Notes: generated by a model not told the origin, from the letters alone. A DNA stretch of 64,000 bases from Citrobacter sp. Cu233 (GCF_030332225.1 NZ_JAOWIF010000028.1:930001-994000), one strand, 5' to 3'; shown: positions 8,849 through 19,828, counted from the stretch's first letter. Numbers and translations are program-made.

Positions 8849-9876
8849 AACTGACGCTTACCTCTACCCTGATTGCCTCTACTCTGGCGCTGGCTGCCTT
8901 CAGCAGTGCGGCACAAGCACAAGGTCGTCTGGTGGTCTATTGCAGCGCCACTAACGAGATGTGTGAAACCGAAACCAAAGCCTTCGGCGACAAATATGAC
9001 GTGAAGACATCGTTCATTCGCAACGGCTCCGGCAGTACGCTGGCGAAAGTCGATGCCGAGAAGAAAAACCCACAGGCAGATGTGTGGTACGGCGGTACGC
9101 TGGACCCGCAATCTCAGGCCGGGGAAATGGGTCTGCTGCAACCGTATAAATCACCGAACCTCACACAAATCATGGAGAAATTCCGCGATCCGGCAAAAGT
9201 AAAAGGCAACCTCTCCTCCGCGGTTTACGTCGGTATTCTGGGCTTTGGCGTCAATACTCAGCGCCTGAAAGAGAAAAACCTGCCGGTGCCAAAATGCTGG
9301 AAAGATCTGACCAAACCGGAATACAAAGGTGAAATCCAGATTGCTGACCCGCAGAGTTCAGGCACCGCCTACACCGCACTGGCGACCTTTGCTCAACTGT
9401 GGGGTGAAGATCAGGCCTTTGACTACCTGAAACAGCTCAACGCCAACGTCTCTCAATACACTAAATCAGGCATTGCCCCGGCACGTAACGCCGCCCGTGG
9501 CGAAACGGCGATTGGCATTGGCTTCCTGCACGACTACTCGCTGGAAAAAGAACAGGGTGCCCCACTGGAGCTAATCTCCCCATGCGAAGGTACCGGCTAT
9601 GAAATTGGCGGTGTCAGCATCCTGAAAGGCGCGCGTAACCTCGACAACGCCAAACTGTTCGTTGACTGGGTACTGTCAAAAGAGGCTCAGGAGCTGGCGT
9701 GGAAGAAAGGCAAGTCCTATCAGATCCTGACCAACACCACCGCCGAGACCTCGCCGAACTCGCTGAAACTCGACGATCTGAAGCTTATCAATTACGACAT
9801 GGATAAGTACGGCTCTACCGATGTGCGTAAAGCGTTGATCAATAAGTGGGTTAGCGAAGTGAAGATGGGTAAATAA
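8845..9876 (+). CDS. afuA: AfuA-type ABC substrate-binding protein (hexose phosphates)
   Basis: A 343-aa periplasmic binding protein. The ATG at 8845 follows AAGGAT and overlaps the preceding stop (ATGA); residues 1-24 form a signal peptide ending AAQAQG. The fold is that of iron(III)-type binding proteins (RLVVYCSATNE start), which gave the family its 'ferric uptake' name. AfuA of Actinobacillus pleuropneumoniae and C. rodentium was shown to bind glucose-6-P, fructose-6-P and sedoheptulose-7-P instead of iron, and the phosphosugar-sensor neighbours here support that role. A REP unit separates it from afuB. Confidence 0.88.
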   Translation: MKLTLTSTLIASTLALAAFSSAAQAQGRLVVYCSATNEMCETETKAFGDKYDVKTSFIRNGSGSTLAKVDAEKKNPQADVWYGGTLDPQSQAGEMGLLQPYKSPNLTQIMEKFRDPAKVKGNLSSAVYVGILGFGVNTQRLKEKNLPVPKCWKDLTKPEYKGEIQIADPQSSGTAYTALATFAQLWGEDQAFDYLKQLNANVSQYTKSGIAPARNAARGETAIGIGFLHDYSLEKEQGAPLELISPCEGTGYEIGGVSILKGARNLDNAKLFVDWVLSKEAQELAWKKGKSYQILTNTTAETSPNSLKLDDLKLINYDMDKYGSTDVRKALINKWVSEVKMGK

Positions 9877-9892
9877 GCCCACGTTGCGTTCA

Positions 9893-9936
9893 TTTGCCGG
9901 GTGCGGCGTAAACGCCTGACCCGGCCTACATTATCG
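9893..9936. repeat. REP unit inside the afu operon
   Basis: GCCGGGTGCGGCGTAAACGC followed by CTGACCCGGCCTAC is a REP hairpin. It lies between afuA and afuB, where such elements can protect the upstream mRNA from 3' decay and so raise binding-protein yield over permease yield. Confidence 0.7.
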
Positions 9937-9944
9937 GAACCGCT

Positions 9945-12023
9945 ATGTCACATACACTTGCACTCCATCCCGTGAAAAAACGGGATGCGATATTCCTTTG
10001 GGTTTTGCTCGGCTGGCTGGCGTTTGCCTTGCTGCCAAGCTGGAGCCTGGACTATGGCCTGCTGGAGTCCACGCGCGACGAAATTCTCGACGCCTACAGC
10101 TGGTCACATTTCAACATTAGCTGGCTATGGTATCTGCTGCCGAGCCTGCTGCTGGTGCGTCCGTTTAATGAAGCCCGACGCGAACAGCGCAGCCGCCATT
10201 ATCTTGACGCGGGCTGGGCGTTTTTCTGCATGGCCTTTATCGTTGCCAGCGCCACCCTTGAAGGGCGCGGCTTAGGTTATGCCACCATCGTACTGTTTGT
10301 GGCACTTGGCGCGATTATGACCCTGGCGCTCACCCGCCTCGAATGGTTGGGCGGCGACCGTTTCGTTATCGGCTCGCTCACCGCCATTGTCGCGCTGATC
10401 GGTATTTTTATCGTCTGGCCGAGCATCGCGATTTTCATTCCGATGTTCACCAACGACGCCGGGGAGTTTGCCCCGCTGGCGTTTATGAATGTGCTGTCCC
10501 AGGCGCATATTATTCAGGTGATCCTCAACTCGATTATGCTGTCGATCGCCGTTGGTATTGGCTGCACCTTCTTCGGTCTGGTGCTGGCTATCTACACCAC
10601 CCGCATCGCCAAACGCAGCGCCATCATTGGCCGTATTTTCTCGATTTTGCCGATCGTTACCCCGCCGTTTGTCGTTGGCCTGGGTGTCACCCTGATGATG
10701 GGACGCTCCGGCTACATCACCGAATTTATGGTTGAGTGGTTCGGGCTGACCAACACCAACTGGCTGTACGGCTTTACCGGCATCTGGCTGGCGCAGGTAC
10801 TGGCCTTTACCCCAATGGCATTTATGATCCTCGATGGCGCGATCAAAACCATTCATCCCTCACTGGAAGAGGCGTCATATACCCTGCGTGCCAGCCGCTG
10901 GCAGACCTTTAACGGCGTATTTGTCCCGCTGCTGAAACCGGCGCTGGCGAACGCCTTTTTGATCGTGGTGGTACAGTCGCTGGCCGACTTCAGTAACCCG
11001 TTGGTGCTCGGCGGCAACTTCGACGTGCTGGCAACGCAAATTTACTTCTATATCACCGGATCACAACTCGACTACCAGGCCGCCAGTACGCTGGGCGCTT
11101 TCCTGCTGCTGTTCTCACTGCTGGTATTCTGCGTGCAGTACATGTGGATCGGTAAACGCTCGTACGTCACCGTTTCAGGTAAATCCTACCGTGGCGACGT
11201 GCAGCCGCTACCCGTCACGCTGGTGTGGAGCGTGGTTGCCCTGCTGGCGGTGTGGATTGCCTTCAACGCCCTGCTGTACGGCAGCATTTTCTACGGCAGC
11301 TTCACCGTCAACTGGGGCGTGGACTACACCCTGACGCTGGCGAACTTTACCAAATTGTTCGGCCAGGGAATGAGCGACGGTGCATGGCCTTCACTGCTCG
11401 ATACCCTGCTCTACGCCGGGATTGCTGCGCCGATCACCGCCATCTTCGGTCTGCTTATCGCCTGGATTGTGGTACGTCAGCAGTTCAAAGGTAAGAAGAC
11501 CATCGAGTTCACCACCATGCTGTGCTTTGCCGTACCGGGCACCGTCGCGGGTGTGTCATATATTCTGGCCTTTAACAGCGCCCCGGTGTACCTCACCGGT
11601 ACCGCAGCAATCGTCATTATCTCGATGGTGATGCGTAACGTACCGGTCGGCATTCGTGCGGGTATCGCAGGATTAGGCCAGATCGATAAATCACTGGATG
11701 AAGCCTCACTCAGCCTGCGCGCCGGTTCGCTGCGTACGATTACGCACATCCTGCTGCCGCTGCTGCGCCCGGCAATCCTCTCTGCGCTGATCTACAGCTT
11801 TGTCCGCGCTATTACGACCGTCAGCGCCATTGTGTTCCTCGTCACGCCGGATACCCGTGTGGCGACGGCTTACATCCTGAACCGCGTAGAAGACGGCGAA
11901 TACGGCGTGGCGATTGCCTACGGTTCCATTCTGATCGTGGTGATGCTGGCGATTATTTTTATCTTTGACTGGCTGATCGGTGAATCACGAACCTCCCGTT
12001 CAAAAGCCAAAAACCAGGCGTAA
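9945..12023 (+). CDS. afuB: AfuB-type ABC permease, fused double domain
   Basis: A 692-aa inner-membrane permease built of two binding-protein-dependent permease halves in one chain, the FbpB-like arrangement. Hydrophobic segments cover residues 15-40, 60-130 and two six-helix cores (about 180-390 and 440-680). Each half has an EAA-type loop: [15 protein letters not shown] in the first and [15 protein letters not shown] in the second. It forms the channel for phosphosugar import with AfuC. Its stop touches a non-used upstream ATG of afuC. E. coli K-12 retains afuB and afuC beside mmuPM, the same neighbourhood as here. Confidence 0.92.
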   Translation: MSHTLALHPVKKRDAIFLWVLLGWLAFALLPSWSLDYGLLESTRDEILDAYSWSHFNISWLWYLLPSLLLVRPFNEARREQRSRHYLDAGWAFFCMAFIVASATLEGRGLGYATIVLFVALGAIMTLALTRLEWLGGDRFVIGSLTAIVALIGIFIVWPSIAIFIPMFTNDAGEFAPLAFMNVLSQAHIIQVILNSIMLSIAVGIGCTFFGLVLAIYTTRIAKRSAIIGRIFSILPIVTPPFVVGLGVTLMMGRSGYITEFMVEWFGLTNTNWLYGFTGIWLAQVLAFTPMAFMILDGAIKTIHPSLEEASYTLRASRWQTFNGVFVPLLKPALANAFLIVVVQSLADFSNPLVLGGNFDVLATQIYFYITGSQLDYQAASTLGAFLLLFSLLVFCVQYMWIGKRSYVTVSGKSYRGDVQPLPVTLVWSVVALLAVWIAFNALLYGSIFYGSFTVNWGVDYTLTLANFTKLFGQGMSDGAWPSLLDTLLYAGIAAPITAIFGLLIAWIVVRQQFKGKKTIEFTTMLCFAVPGTVAGVSYILAFNSAPVYLTGTAAIVIISMVMRNVPVGIRAGIAGLGQIDKSLDEASLSLRAGSLRTITHILLPLLRPAILSALIYSFVRAITTVSAIVFLVTPDTRVATAYILNRVEDGEYGVAIAYGSILIVVMLAIIFIFDWLIGESRTSRSKAKNQA

Positions 12024-12034
12024 TGGAGCGCACT

Positions 12035-13081
12035 ATGACCCAGAAAAATTTCGTTGAACTGCGCAACGTCACCAAACGATTTGGCAGCAACACGGTTATC
12101 GACAATATCAATCTCACCATCCCACAGGGACAAATGGTGACGCTGCTCGGCCCGTCCGGTTGTGGCAAAACCACCATTTTGCGCCTGGTTGCCGGACTGG
12201 AAAAACCGAGCGAAGGGCAGATTTTTATTGATGGCGAAGACGTCACCCACCGCTCTATTCAACAGCGCGATATCTGTATGGTGTTTCAGTCCTACGCCCT
12301 GTTCCCGCATATGTCGCTGGGAGAAAACGTCGGCTATGGCCTGAAAATGCTTGGCGTATCGCGCCCAGAGGTGAAGGCTCGCGTCAAAGAAGCGCTGGCG
12401 ATGGTCGATCTGGAGGGTTTCGAAGAACGCTATGTCGATCAGATCTCCGGGGGGCAGCAGCAGCGTGTAGCGCTGGCGCGCGCGCTGATCCTCAAACCAA
12501 AGGTACTGCTGTTTGATGAGCCGCTGAGTAATCTCGATGCCAACCTGCGTCGCAGCATGCGCGATAAGATCCGCGAACTGCAAAAACAGTTTGATATCAC
12601 CTCACTGTACGTCACCCACGATCAGAGCGAAGCCTTTGCGGTGTCCGATACCGTACTGGTCATGAACAAGGGGCACATCATGCAGATTGGCTCGCCGCAG
12701 GAGCTCTATCGCCAGCCGGCCTCACGCTTTATGGCGAGTTTTATGGGCGATGCTAACCTGTTCCCGGCCACCTTCAGCGACAGATACGTCGATATATACG
12801 GCTACCATCTGCCGCGCCCGTTGCACTTTGACACGCAGGGGGAAGGCATGGTCGGCGTGCGCCCGGAGGCCATCACGCTTAGCGATCGCGGCGAAGAGAG
12901 TCAGCGCTGCGTGATCCGCCACGTGGCCTATATGGGGCCGCAGTATGAGGTCACGGTAGAGTGGCACGGTCAGGAGATTCTATTGCAGGTTAACGCCACG
13001 CGTCTGCAGCCGGACGTTGGCGAACAGTATTACCTCGAAATCCATCCGTACGGCATGTTTGTTCTGGCGGATGCGGCATGA
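12035..13081 (+). CDS. afuC: AfuC-type ABC ATPase
   Basis: A 348-aa ABC ATPase of the FbpC/PotA group. Walker [10 protein letters not shown] is at residues 39-47, the signature is ISGGQQQR, Walker B is VLLFDEP and the H-loop is [10 protein letters not shown]-terminal TOBE-type regulatory domain follows (about residues 240-345, with GVRPEAI). The start at 12035 has GGAG six bases upstream and matches E. coli AfuC in length; a start at 12023 would add four residues and has no such site. It powers the AfuB permease. Confidence 0.92.
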   Translation: MTQKNFVELRNVTKRFGSNTVIDNINLTIPQGQMVTLLGPSGCGKTTILRLVAGLEKPSEGQIFIDGEDVTHRSIQQRDICMVFQSYALFPHMSLGENVGYGLKMLGVSRPEVKARVKEALAMVDLEGFEERYVDQISGGQQQRVALARALILKPKVLLFDEPLSNLDANLRRSMRDKIRELQKQFDITSLYVTHDQSEAFAVSDTVLVMNKGHIMQIGSPQELYRQPASRFMASFMGDANLFPATFSDRYVDIYGYHLPRPLHFDTQGEGMVGVRPEAITLSDRGEESQRCVIRHVAYMGPQYEVTVEWHGQEILLQVNATRLQPDVGEQYYLEIHPYGMFVLADAA

Positions 13082-13083
13082 TT

Positions 13084-13168
13084 TGTGCCGGGTAGCGCTG
13101 CGCTAACCCGGCCTACAGTTCGTGCGAGTTGCAGGCCCGATAAGGCGTAAACCGCCATCGGGCAATAA
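13084..13168. repeat. REP/BIME pair between convergent afuC and mmuM
   Basis: Two palindromic units lie back to back: GCCGGGTAGCGCTGCGCTAACCCGGC (from 13087) and GCCCGATAAGGCGTAAACCGCCATCGGGC (to about 13164). They fill the gap between two convergent genes, the usual place for a BIME, and no separate rho-independent terminator is seen. Confidence 0.75.
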
Positions 13169-13171
13169 GTC

Positions 13172-14104
13172 TCAGCTTTGCGCTTTTAACGCGGCGATAT
13201 CCGCAGGCGTGGTGCGACAGCACCCGCCAATCAACCGCGCGCCCGCCGCCTGCCATTGCAGCAAATAGTCCACCAGCCGCGCACAGTGTTCACCGTGACG
13301 ATGCCAGGTTTTGCTCACCGCATCGTAATGCTCGCCGGAATTGGGATACACCACCAGCGGCAGCGCCGTTAAGCCATGCAGATGCTGCAACGCAGCGGTG
13401 GTCTTTTCCAGCGCAATGCAGTTAATGCCTAACGCCACCACCTGCGGATATTGCGCAAGGAAAGCGACCACGTCGCGCAGCGCTGTACCATCGCTCAGAT
13501 GTTCGCTGTCACGCAGGGTAAACGAGAACCATGCCCGCGCACGCGGATACATGGTTAACAACTCAGCCAGCGCGCGAATTTCAGCAAAATTCGGCATCGT
13601 TTCACAGGCCAGCAGATCGGCCCCGGCATCCAGCAACGCTTCAACACGCGGACGATGAAATGCCTGTAACGCTTCAATGCTTAACGCGTAATCGCCACGA
13701 TACTCGGAGCCATCGGCCAGAAAGGCACCGTAAGGCCCGACGGACCCCGCAACCAGTAACGTCCCGGCCTGCGGATTTTCCGCCAGATACGCCTCACGCG
13801 CTTTGCGCGCCAGCTCCACGCTTTTGCCAATCAGCGCTTTCGACTGCGCCTCATCCAGACCGAGCGCGGCAAAACCCGCCGGTGTTGCCTGATAGCTGGC
13901 GGTGATTGCGCACTGTGCCCCTGCCCGGAAGTAATCCAGGTGAACTTCGCGGATAAGCTCCGGGTTTTCTACCAGCACCCTGGCAGACCACAGGCTGTCG
14001 GCTAAATTACACCCTCGCGCTTCCAGCTCCGTCGCCAGAGCACCATCCAGCAACAGGAAATCCTGTTTATCGAGGAGGGCGCGTAACGGATTATTCTGCG
14101 ACAT
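13172..14104 (-). CDS. mmuM: Homocysteine S-methyltransferase
   Basis: A 310-aa enzyme that transfers a methyl group from S-methylmethionine (or S-adenosylmethionine) to homocysteine, giving methionine. The zinc-binding cysteines are in GINCIA and GGCCRTTP. Length equals E. coli MmuM. The start at 14104 was chosen because it reproduces the [14 protein letters not shown]-terminus; it lies inside the last codons of mmuP (14-nt overlap), so the two are coupled. Cytoplasmic. Expected to be repressed with mmuP by MetJ-SAM. Confidence 0.96.
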   Translation of the reverse strand: MSQNNPLRALLDKQDFLLLDGALATELEARGCNLADSLWSARVLVENPELIREVHLDYFRAGAQCAITASYQATPAGFAALGLDEAQSKALIGKSVELARKAREAYLAENPQAGTLLVAGSVGPYGAFLADGSEYRGDYALSIEALQAFHRPRVEALLDAGADLLACETMPNFAEIRALAELLTMYPRARAWFSFTLRDSEHLSDGTALRDVVAFLAQYPQVVALGINCIALEKTTAALQHLHGLTALPLVVYPNSGEHYDAVSKTWHRHGEHCARLVDYLLQWQAAGARLIGGCCRTTPADIAALKAQS

Positions 14105-15494
14105 GTTCTGGCTCCTGTTTTGCTTTACGGGGTTGAGTAAGGAAATAAGCACCATAACACAACGCGACAAACGGTAACCCGCACCACAACGCAATTCTCT
14201 GCGCCGGATCGAATGCCAGTCCCACACAGGCCACCAGGCACAGCACAAAACCCAGTACGGGTACCAGCGGATACCACGGGGCGCGATAATGCAATTCACT
14301 CAATGCCTTACCCTGCTGCAGATGGCGGCGGCGAAACACAAAATGCGAAGCGCAGATACTCAGCCACACCGCCACTACCGCAAATCCGGAGATCGCCGAC
14401 AATGCGACAAACACCGTATCCGGGGCCACTACGCTGGAAAACAGCGCCAGCACACCGCCAAGCATACTGACAGACAGCGCCGTCAACGGTACGCCATTTT
14501 TCGTGACCTGCGCAAAACAGGCTGGCAGCGTTCGTTCATTCGACAGCGACCACAGCATGCGTCCGGAAGCATACAGCCCGGAGTTCGCCGCAGAAAGAAT
14601 GGCGGTCAGGATCACGAAGTTAAAAATATCAGCGGCGTACGGAATGCCCACTTTCTCAAATACCAGCACAAACGGGCTCTTCTCCACGCCTGCCTGTTGC
14701 ATTGGGATTAGCGCCGCCAGCACAAACACAGTGCCGATAAAGAAAATAATCAACCGGGCGATGGTGGTACGAATCGCCACCGGGATCACCTTGCGCGGAT
14801 TTTCCGTTTCGCCAGCGGCAATACCGATAAGCTCAGTCCCCGAAAAGGCAAAGTTCACCGCGACCATGGTCATCAGGATCGGCAGGCCGCCGTGCGGGAA
14901 CCAGCCTTCCGCCGTGATGTTACTCAGTCCCGGTGCGGGTGAACCATCCTGCATCGGGATAAAGCCGAAAATAGCCGCTCCGCCGAGGAGAATAAACGCG
15001 ATGATGGTGACCACTTTCACCAGCGAAAACCAGAACTCCCCTTCGGCAAAAAAGCGTGTAGAGATAACGTTGAGAGCAAAAATAATCGCGCAGAACACCA
15101 CACACCAGACCCATACCGGCACCTGAGGAAACCAGTACTGCATGCAGAATCCGGCAGCGGTAAAGCTTGAACCCAGCGCCACAGTCCAGGTCAGCCAGTA
15201 GAGCCAGGCGACGGTATACCCCGTCGCTGGTCCGAGATAGCGCGCAGCATAGACGTGAAACGCCCCGGTTTCCGGCATTGCGACCGACAACTCGCCCAGG
15301 CACTGCATCACCAGCCAGACCACCAGCGCACCAATCAGATAAGCCAGTAGCGTTCCCGCCGCCCCCGTGGTCGAGATGATGTACCCGGTATTGAAGAATA
15401 ACCCTGTGCCAATCACGCCGCCTAAGGAGAGCATAATCAGGTGACGCGTTTTCATCGTGCGCTTCAGTGGCGCATTTTGTTGTGTTGTTTGCAT
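14091..15494 (-). CDS. mmuP: S-methylmethionine permease
   Basis: A 467-aa amino acid permease of the APC superfamily with 12 predicted membrane segments and the early [12 protein letters not shown] motif. It closely follows E. coli MmuP. The ATG at 15494 follows GGAAGG at 4 nt spacing; an upstream in-frame start at 15518 would put the MetJ boxes inside the coding region and is rejected. Downstream mmuM uses the imported substrate, so the pair forms a complete salvage path. Confidence 0.96.
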   Translation of the reverse strand: MQTTQQNAPLKRTMKTRHLIMLSLGGVIGTGLFFNTGYIISTTGAAGTLLAYLIGALVVWLVMQCLGELSVAMPETGAFHVYAARYLGPATGYTVAWLYWLTWTVALGSSFTAAGFCMQYWFPQVPVWVWCVVFCAIIFALNVISTRFFAEGEFWFSLVKVVTIIAFILLGGAAIFGFIPMQDGSPAPGLSNITAEGWFPHGGLPILMTMVAVNFAFSGTELIGIAAGETENPRKVIPVAIRTTIARLIIFFIGTVFVLAALIPMQQAGVEKSPFVLVFEKVGIPYAADIFNFVILTAILSAANSGLYASGRMLWSLSNERTLPACFAQVTKNGVPLTALSVSMLGGVLALFSSVVAPDTVFVALSAISGFAVVAVWLSICASHFVFRRRHLQQGKALSELHYRAPWYPLVPVLGFVLCLVACVGLAFDPAQRIALWCGLPFVALCYGAYFLTQPRKAKQEPEHVAE

Positions 15495-15504
15495 ATAACC
15501 TTCC

Positions 15505-15528
15505 AAACGTATGGACATCTAAACATCC
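15505..15528 (-). promoter_or_regulatory. MetJ operator (three tandem met boxes) of mmuPM
   Basis: Read on the minus strand, three contiguous 8-mers GGATGTTT, AGATGTCC and ATACGTTT match the met box AGACGTCT at 5, 6 and 6 of 8 positions. MetJ dimers bind such tandem boxes in the presence of SAM. The array sits between the predicted promoter and the mmuP ribosome-binding site, so repression by blocking initiation is expected. Confidence 0.75.
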
Positions 15529-15539
15529 AAAGAAGGTTT

Positions 15540-15568
15540 GTTATACCGTGTTTGTTAACAGAATGCAA
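15540..15568 (-). promoter_or_regulatory. Sigma-70 promoter of mmuPM
   Basis: On the minus strand TTGCAT (plus 15563-15568) and TATAAC (plus 15540-15545) are 17 bp apart. The start point would be about 15533, directly upstream of the MetJ boxes. Confidence 0.6.
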
Positions 15569-15650
15569 AGTCACCCCTGCACCAGACGCAGATGACCACG
15601 CCTGGCGCTTAATACCGGGTGAGGATTAATAATCAGATACAAAAAGGGCC

Positions 15651-15716
15651 GCCAGCTCATAACGCCTCCGTTGCCAGGCTTTATATAAACTCTGGCAACG
15701 TGGTCGTCGGCTGGCG
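15651..15716. other. Nested inverted repeats between mhpT and mmuP
   Basis: CGTTGCCAG (15669-15677) pairs with CTGGCAACG (15692-15700), and an outer CGCCAGC (beginning near 15651) pairs with GCTGGCG (ending near 15716). The nested stems could end mhp transcription running leftwards, but a T-tract is lacking; a BIME-like repeat is the alternative. Confidence 0.4.
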
Positions 15717-15769
15717 TTCACCCGGAAGTGGGAACCGTATCTCCCCCGCTCATACAACCGAATGAGCGC

Positions 15770-16984
15770 TTAAGCACCGCTGTCTGGAATCGGCATCTGA
15801 GATTTGCGGTTCATCAGGATAAATACTGCCAGACCGGCCAGCAGAATGCCCGGCGCGGAGGCCGCCATCACGCCTACCGTTCCGGTGCCCAGCGCCAGCA
15901 TTTTGCCCGCCAGCAGCGGGCCGCTCATCGCGCCTAAGCGCCCAACCGCCACGGCAGTGCCTACGCCGGTGGCGCGGATTGACGTGTTGTAAAACAGCGG
16001 CGCCAGCGCATACAGCACGCTTTGTCCTCCGGTGGCAAACATGCCAGCAACAAAGCCGGCCATCAGCATGCCGCTCCATGACGAAACCGTCCCCAACGCC
16101 AGCAACGAGACCAGCATACCGGTGTAAATCAGTAATGACATCACCACCGGGCGCAGTTTGTCCATCAACGCCCCGAGGATTAACGTGCCGCTGGCCGCAC
16201 CGATTTGCAGGGCAAACATCACGCCTGCCGCCTGGGATGGGCGAAAGCCCTGCTCGACCAGCAGCATCGGCAGCCAGTTGATCAGCATGTACACCACCAG
16301 CAGGGTGAAGAAATAGCACAGCCACAGCAGCAGCGTGGCGGTCGCGGTCGCGGGTGCGAACAGCGCGCGCAGCGGCGCAGGTGCCGCCTGTATTTGCTGG
16401 GTATAAACCTGTGATTCCGGCAGCCAGCGCATCAACAGCGGCACCAGCAGCAGCGGGATCACGCCTCCTACCCAGAATACCGTTTGCCAGGCAGACGCCA
16501 GGCCGCTAAACCCGAGCGCCGCCGCCAGCGCCGCACCAATTGGCACACCGCAGTACATCAGGCTCACCGCCGTACCACGAAAACGCGGGCCCGCGGCTTC
16601 GGAGGTTAACGCAATCAGGTTCGGCAATGCGGCTCCCAGCCCGACGCCGGTCATCAGGCGGGCGATGACTAACGTTGAAAAGTCCCACGACAGCGCCGTT
16701 GCCAGGGAGAACAGGCCAAACAGCGCCACGGAGCCAATGAGAATGCGCTTGCGCCCATAGCGGTCGGCCAGCATGCCGCCCACCAACGCGCCGGGCAGTA
16801 ATCCCAAAATCCCGGCGCTGAAGATCCAGCCCATTTGCATTTTATCCAGCGCAAAGGCTTGAGCGATACCAACGGCAGCGATACCGGCGGCTTGTAAATC
16901 CAGCCCCTCCATCAGGGCAACTAAAAAACACAGCCCGACGGTCAGCGTCAGGCGCGAAGAGGATGCGGAGGTACGGGTCGTCAT
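15770..16984 (-). CDS. mhpT: 3-(3-hydroxyphenyl)propionate transporter (MFS)
   Basis: A 404-aa, 12-segment transporter of the aromatic acid:H+ symporter family, closely matching E. coli MhpT. The family motif DRYGRKR lies in the loop after the second hydrophobic segment, and ALMEGLD in segment 1 includes the conserved acidic residue. The start at 16984 (MTTRTSASSS) follows the E. coli N-terminus; an upstream in-frame start at 17050 adds 22 unlike residues. It is last in the mhp cluster, 68 nt after mhpE. Confidence 0.94.
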   Translation of the reverse strand: MTTRTSASSSRLTLTVGLCFLVALMEGLDLQAAGIAAVGIAQAFALDKMQMGWIFSAGILGLLPGALVGGMLADRYGRKRILIGSVALFGLFSLATALSWDFSTLVIARLMTGVGLGAALPNLIALTSEAAGPRFRGTAVSLMYCGVPIGAALAAALGFSGLASAWQTVFWVGGVIPLLLVPLLMRWLPESQVYTQQIQAAPAPLRALFAPATATATLLLWLCYFFTLLVVYMLINWLPMLLVEQGFRPSQAAGVMFALQIGAASGTLILGALMDKLRPVVMSLLIYTGMLVSLLALGTVSSWSGMLMAGFVAGMFATGGQSVLYALAPLFYNTSIRATGVGTAVAVGRLGAMSGPLLAGKMLALGTGTVGVMAASAPGILLAGLAVFILMNRKSQMPIPDSGA

Positions 16985-17052
16985 AAGATGTCCCTCAGAG
17001 GTCACGATGCAGGTGAATCGCGGCTGATACATTGCCAGCCGCGTAATCATTT

Positions 17053-18066
17053 TTACTTGCTGTTGCGCAGATCCAGCGCCACATCAACGATCATATCTTC
17101 CTGGCCGCCGACCATTCGGCGTTTGCCCAGTTCCACCAAAATATCTACCGCGCTCAGACCGTAACGCGCTGCCGCCACTTCGCAATGGCGCAGGAAGCTG
17201 GAGTACACCCCGGCATAACCCAGCGCCAGTGTTTCACGATCCACCCGCACCGGGCGATCCTGCAGCGGGCGCACCAGATCGTCGGCGGCGTCCATCAACG
17301 CATAAAGATCGGTGCCGTGCTGCCAGCCGAGCTTATCCGCTGCGGCGATAAACACCTCCAGCGGCGCATTACCTGCACCTGCGCCCATCCCCGCGAGGCT
17401 GGCATCAATACGATCGCAGCCCTCTTCTACCGCGGCAATTGAATTCGCCACACCGAGGCTCAGGTTATGGTGGGCGTGCATCCCGGTTTCTGTTTCCGGT
17501 TTCAGTACGGCTTTCAGGGCGCGGAAGCGGTCGCGGATATCGCTCATATTCATCGCCCCGCCGGAATCAACCACATAAATACAGGTTGCGCCGTAGTTTT
17601 CCATCAGCTTCGCCTGCTGAGCGAGGTTTTCCGGCGTGGTCATGTGGCTCATCATCAGAAAGCCGACGGTGTCCATACCCAGCTCGCGCGCATACTGAAT
17701 ATGCTGGGCTGACACATCCGCTTCGGTGCAGTGGGTCGCCACGCGCACCACCCGCGCACCGGCCTGCCAGGCATTTTTCAGGTCGTGAATGGTGCCGATA
17801 CCTGGCAGCAACAGCGTGGCGATTTTAGCGTGCTTCACCACCTCCGCCGCGGCCTCAATCCACTCCAGGTCGCTGTGTGCACCAAAGCCGTAGTTAAAAC
17901 TGGAACCCTGTAGACCGTCGCCGTGCGCCACTTCAATGGAATCGACTCGCGCGTCGTCCAGCGCTTTGGCAATCTGGCGCACGTTTTCCAGCGAATACTG
18001 GTGACGAATGGCGTGCATGCCGTCGCGCAGGGTCACGTCAGAGATATAGAGTTTTTTACCGTTCAT
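17053..18066 (-). CDS. mhpE: 4-hydroxy-2-oxovalerate aldolase
   Basis: A 337-aa class II aldolase of the HMGL/DmpG family that splits 4-hydroxy-2-oxovalerate into pyruvate and acetaldehyde. The N-terminal [15 protein letters not shown] supplies the metal- and substrate-binding Arg-Asp pair, and HAHHNL carries two metal-ligand histidines. It overlaps mhpF by 4 nt, consistent with the aldolase-dehydrogenase complex that channels the aldehyde. Confidence 0.97.
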   Translation of the reverse strand: MNGKKLYISDVTLRDGMHAIRHQYSLENVRQIAKALDDARVDSIEVAHGDGLQGSSFNYGFGAHSDLEWIEAAAEVVKHAKIATLLLPGIGTIHDLKNAWQAGARVVRVATHCTEADVSAQHIQYARELGMDTVGFLMMSHMTTPENLAQQAKLMENYGATCIYVVDSGGAMNMSDIRDRFRALKAVLKPETETGMHAHHNLSLGVANSIAAVEEGCDRIDASLAGMGAGAGNAPLEVFIAAADKLGWQHGTDLYALMDAADDLVRPLQDRPVRVDRETLALGYAGVYSSFLRHCEVAAARYGLSAVDILVELGKRRMVGGQEDMIVDVALDLRNSK

Positions 18067-19013
18067 GCTGCTTCTCCTGCCTGACAGGTAAGTGACTGCG
18101 CCATTTTCTCGGCGGTCGCCAGCGCACTGGAGGTCATAATATCGAGGTTACCGGCGTAGGCTGGCAGGTAGTGCGCCGCGCCTTCCACTTCCAGATAGAC
18201 GGCGGTTTTCAGCCCGGAGAACTGACCGATGCCCGGCAGATTGACCGGTTTATCCTCAGGGATGACGTCAAACTGCACGCGCTGTTTCAGGCGATAGCCC
18301 GGCACATACGCCTGTACCGCCGCCGCCATTTCATTAATCGACGCCTCAATTTCCGCCTGAGAAGCGTCTTCGCTCAGCACATACACCGTATCGCGCATCA
18401 TCAGCGGCGGCTCTGCCGGGTTAAGCACAATAATGGCTTTACCTTTTTCCGCGCCACCCACCACTTCAATCGCCTTCGACGTGGTTTCAGTAAACTCATC
18501 AATATTGGCGCGGGTGCCCGGCCCCGCCGATTTGCTGGCAATTGAGGCAATAATCTCGGCGTAATGGACGCGTGCCACGCGAGAAACCGCCGCGACCATT
18601 GGGATAGTCGCCTGCCCGCCGCAGGTCACCATATTGACGTTCTGCTGATCGACGTTAGCGTCCAGATTCACCACCGGTACGCAGTATGGGCCAATGGCCG
18701 CGGGTGTGAGATCGATCAGGCGAATGCCCGGTTTCACCGCCCGTAAGGCGGCGTCGTTTTTCACGTGCGCGCCCGCGCTGGTGGCATCAAACACGATGTC
18801 GATGTCGGCAAATTCAGGCATGGCTATTAACCCCGTCACACCTTCATGGGTGGTGGCGACGCCCATACGCCTGGCGCGTGCCAGACCATCGGATTCTGGG
18901 TCAATACCAACCATCACCGCCATTTCCAGATACGTGCCGTGACGCAGAATTTTTATCATCAAATCGGTGCCGATGTTGCCGGAGCCGATAATGGCGACTT
19001 TACGCTTACTCAT
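18063..19013 (-). CDS. mhpF: Acetaldehyde dehydrogenase (acylating)
   Basis: A 316-aa enzyme that oxidises acetaldehyde with CoA to acetyl-CoA. The Rossmann signature GSGNIGTD is at residues 10-17 and the catalytic cysteine is in VTCGGQA. It partners with MhpE; the 4-nt overlap with both neighbours implies equal synthesis. Length matches the family. Confidence 0.97.
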   Translation of the reverse strand: MSKRKVAIIGSGNIGTDLMIKILRHGTYLEMAVMVGIDPESDGLARARRMGVATTHEGVTGLIAMPEFADIDIVFDATSAGAHVKNDAALRAVKPGIRLIDLTPAAIGPYCVPVVNLDANVDQQNVNMVTCGGQATIPMVAAVSRVARVHYAEIIASIASKSAGPGTRANIDEFTETTSKAIEVVGGAEKGKAIIVLNPAEPPLMMRDTVYVLSEDASQAEIEASINEMAAAVQAYVPGYRLKQRVQFDVIPEDKPVNLPGIGQFSGLKTAVYLEVEGAAHYLPAYAGNLDIMTSSALATAEKMAQSLTCQAGEAA

Positions 19014-19819
19014 GACTGACTTCCTTTTGACACCGCCGCAGAAAACGTGGCGGCAACTGAACCAATACCCTCAATATGGGCTTCAAAACGATCGCCCGCA
19101 TTCACCGCCACCATTGGACCTAACGCCCCGGTGAGAATGATGTCTCCCGCACGCAGAGGCTCACCGAGGCTGGCCATTTTGCGTGCCAGCCAGACAGCGG
19201 CGTTGATCGGATGCCCCAGACATTCGCTGCCGCGCCCGCTGGAGACCTCTTCGTTATTGCGCGTCATTTTCATCGCGCAGTTTTTCAAATCTAACCCTGC
19301 CAGACGCTGTGCCGGGCCACCGACCACATACACGCCGCAGGAGGCGTTATCCGCCACGGTATCAACAAACTTGATTGACCAGTCGCGGATACGGCTGCCG
19401 ACCACTTCCAGTGCCGGTAATACCCACGCGATGGCGTTAACCAGCTCGTCAAAGGTGGTGTCGGCATTGGGCAGATCTCGGTTCAGAACCAGCGCAATCT
19501 CCGCTTCAATACGCGGTTGCAGCACGCGCTCAAACGCAATGGTTTCGTTATCGCCATAGCACATGTCGGCAAACAGCGTGCCGAAGTCCGGTTGATTGAC
19601 GCCCAGCTGTTGCTGCACCTTCGGGTGCGTCAGCCCCACTTTGCGCCCGACCACGCGACGCCCACGCGCCACGTCGTACTGCACGTTGATGCGTTGAATA
19701 GCGTAAGCCGCCTCGGCGTTGTCCATGCCAATCAGCTCACGCAATGGCCCTATCGCTTCGCCCTTTTCCTCCGCCTGACGTAAATCGGCGGCTAACTGTT
19801 CAAGATTTTGCTTCGTCAT
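19010..19819 (-). CDS. mhpD: 2-keto-4-pentenoate hydratase
   Basis: A 269-aa hydratase of the FAH-like superfamily that adds water to 2-hydroxypenta-2,4-dienoate to give 4-hydroxy-2-oxovalerate. Metal-binding acidic residues lie in [11 protein letters not shown]. The start at 19819 has AAGGA six bases upstream and gives the same length as E. coli; the ATG two codons earlier abuts that site with no spacing. Overlaps mhpF by 4 nt. Confidence 0.96.
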   Translation of the reverse strand: MTKQNLEQLAADLRQAEEKGEAIGPLRELIGMDNAEAAYAIQRINVQYDVARGRRVVGRKVGLTHPKVQQQLGVNQPDFGTLFADMCYGDNETIAFERVLQPRIEAEIALVLNRDLPNADTTFDELVNAIAWVLPALEVVGSRIRDWSIKFVDTVADNASCGVYVVGGPAQRLAGLDLKNCAMKMTRNNEEVSSGRGSECLGHPINAAVWLARKMASLGEPLRAGDIILTGALGPMVAVNAGDRFEAHIEGIGSVAATFSAAVSKGSQS

Positions 19820-19828
19820 ATCCATTCC

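Noticed and set aside
8431-9876. A longer frame fusing the end of the uhpC-like gene to afuA
   Set aside because: The upstream part is an out-of-frame reading of the MFS gene; afuA has its own ATG, ribosome-binding site and signal peptide at 8845.
8845-13081. Annotating afuABC as ferric iron uptake
   Set aside because: The fold is iron-type but characterised AfuABC systems import sugar phosphates, and the neighbouring sensor genes agree with that.
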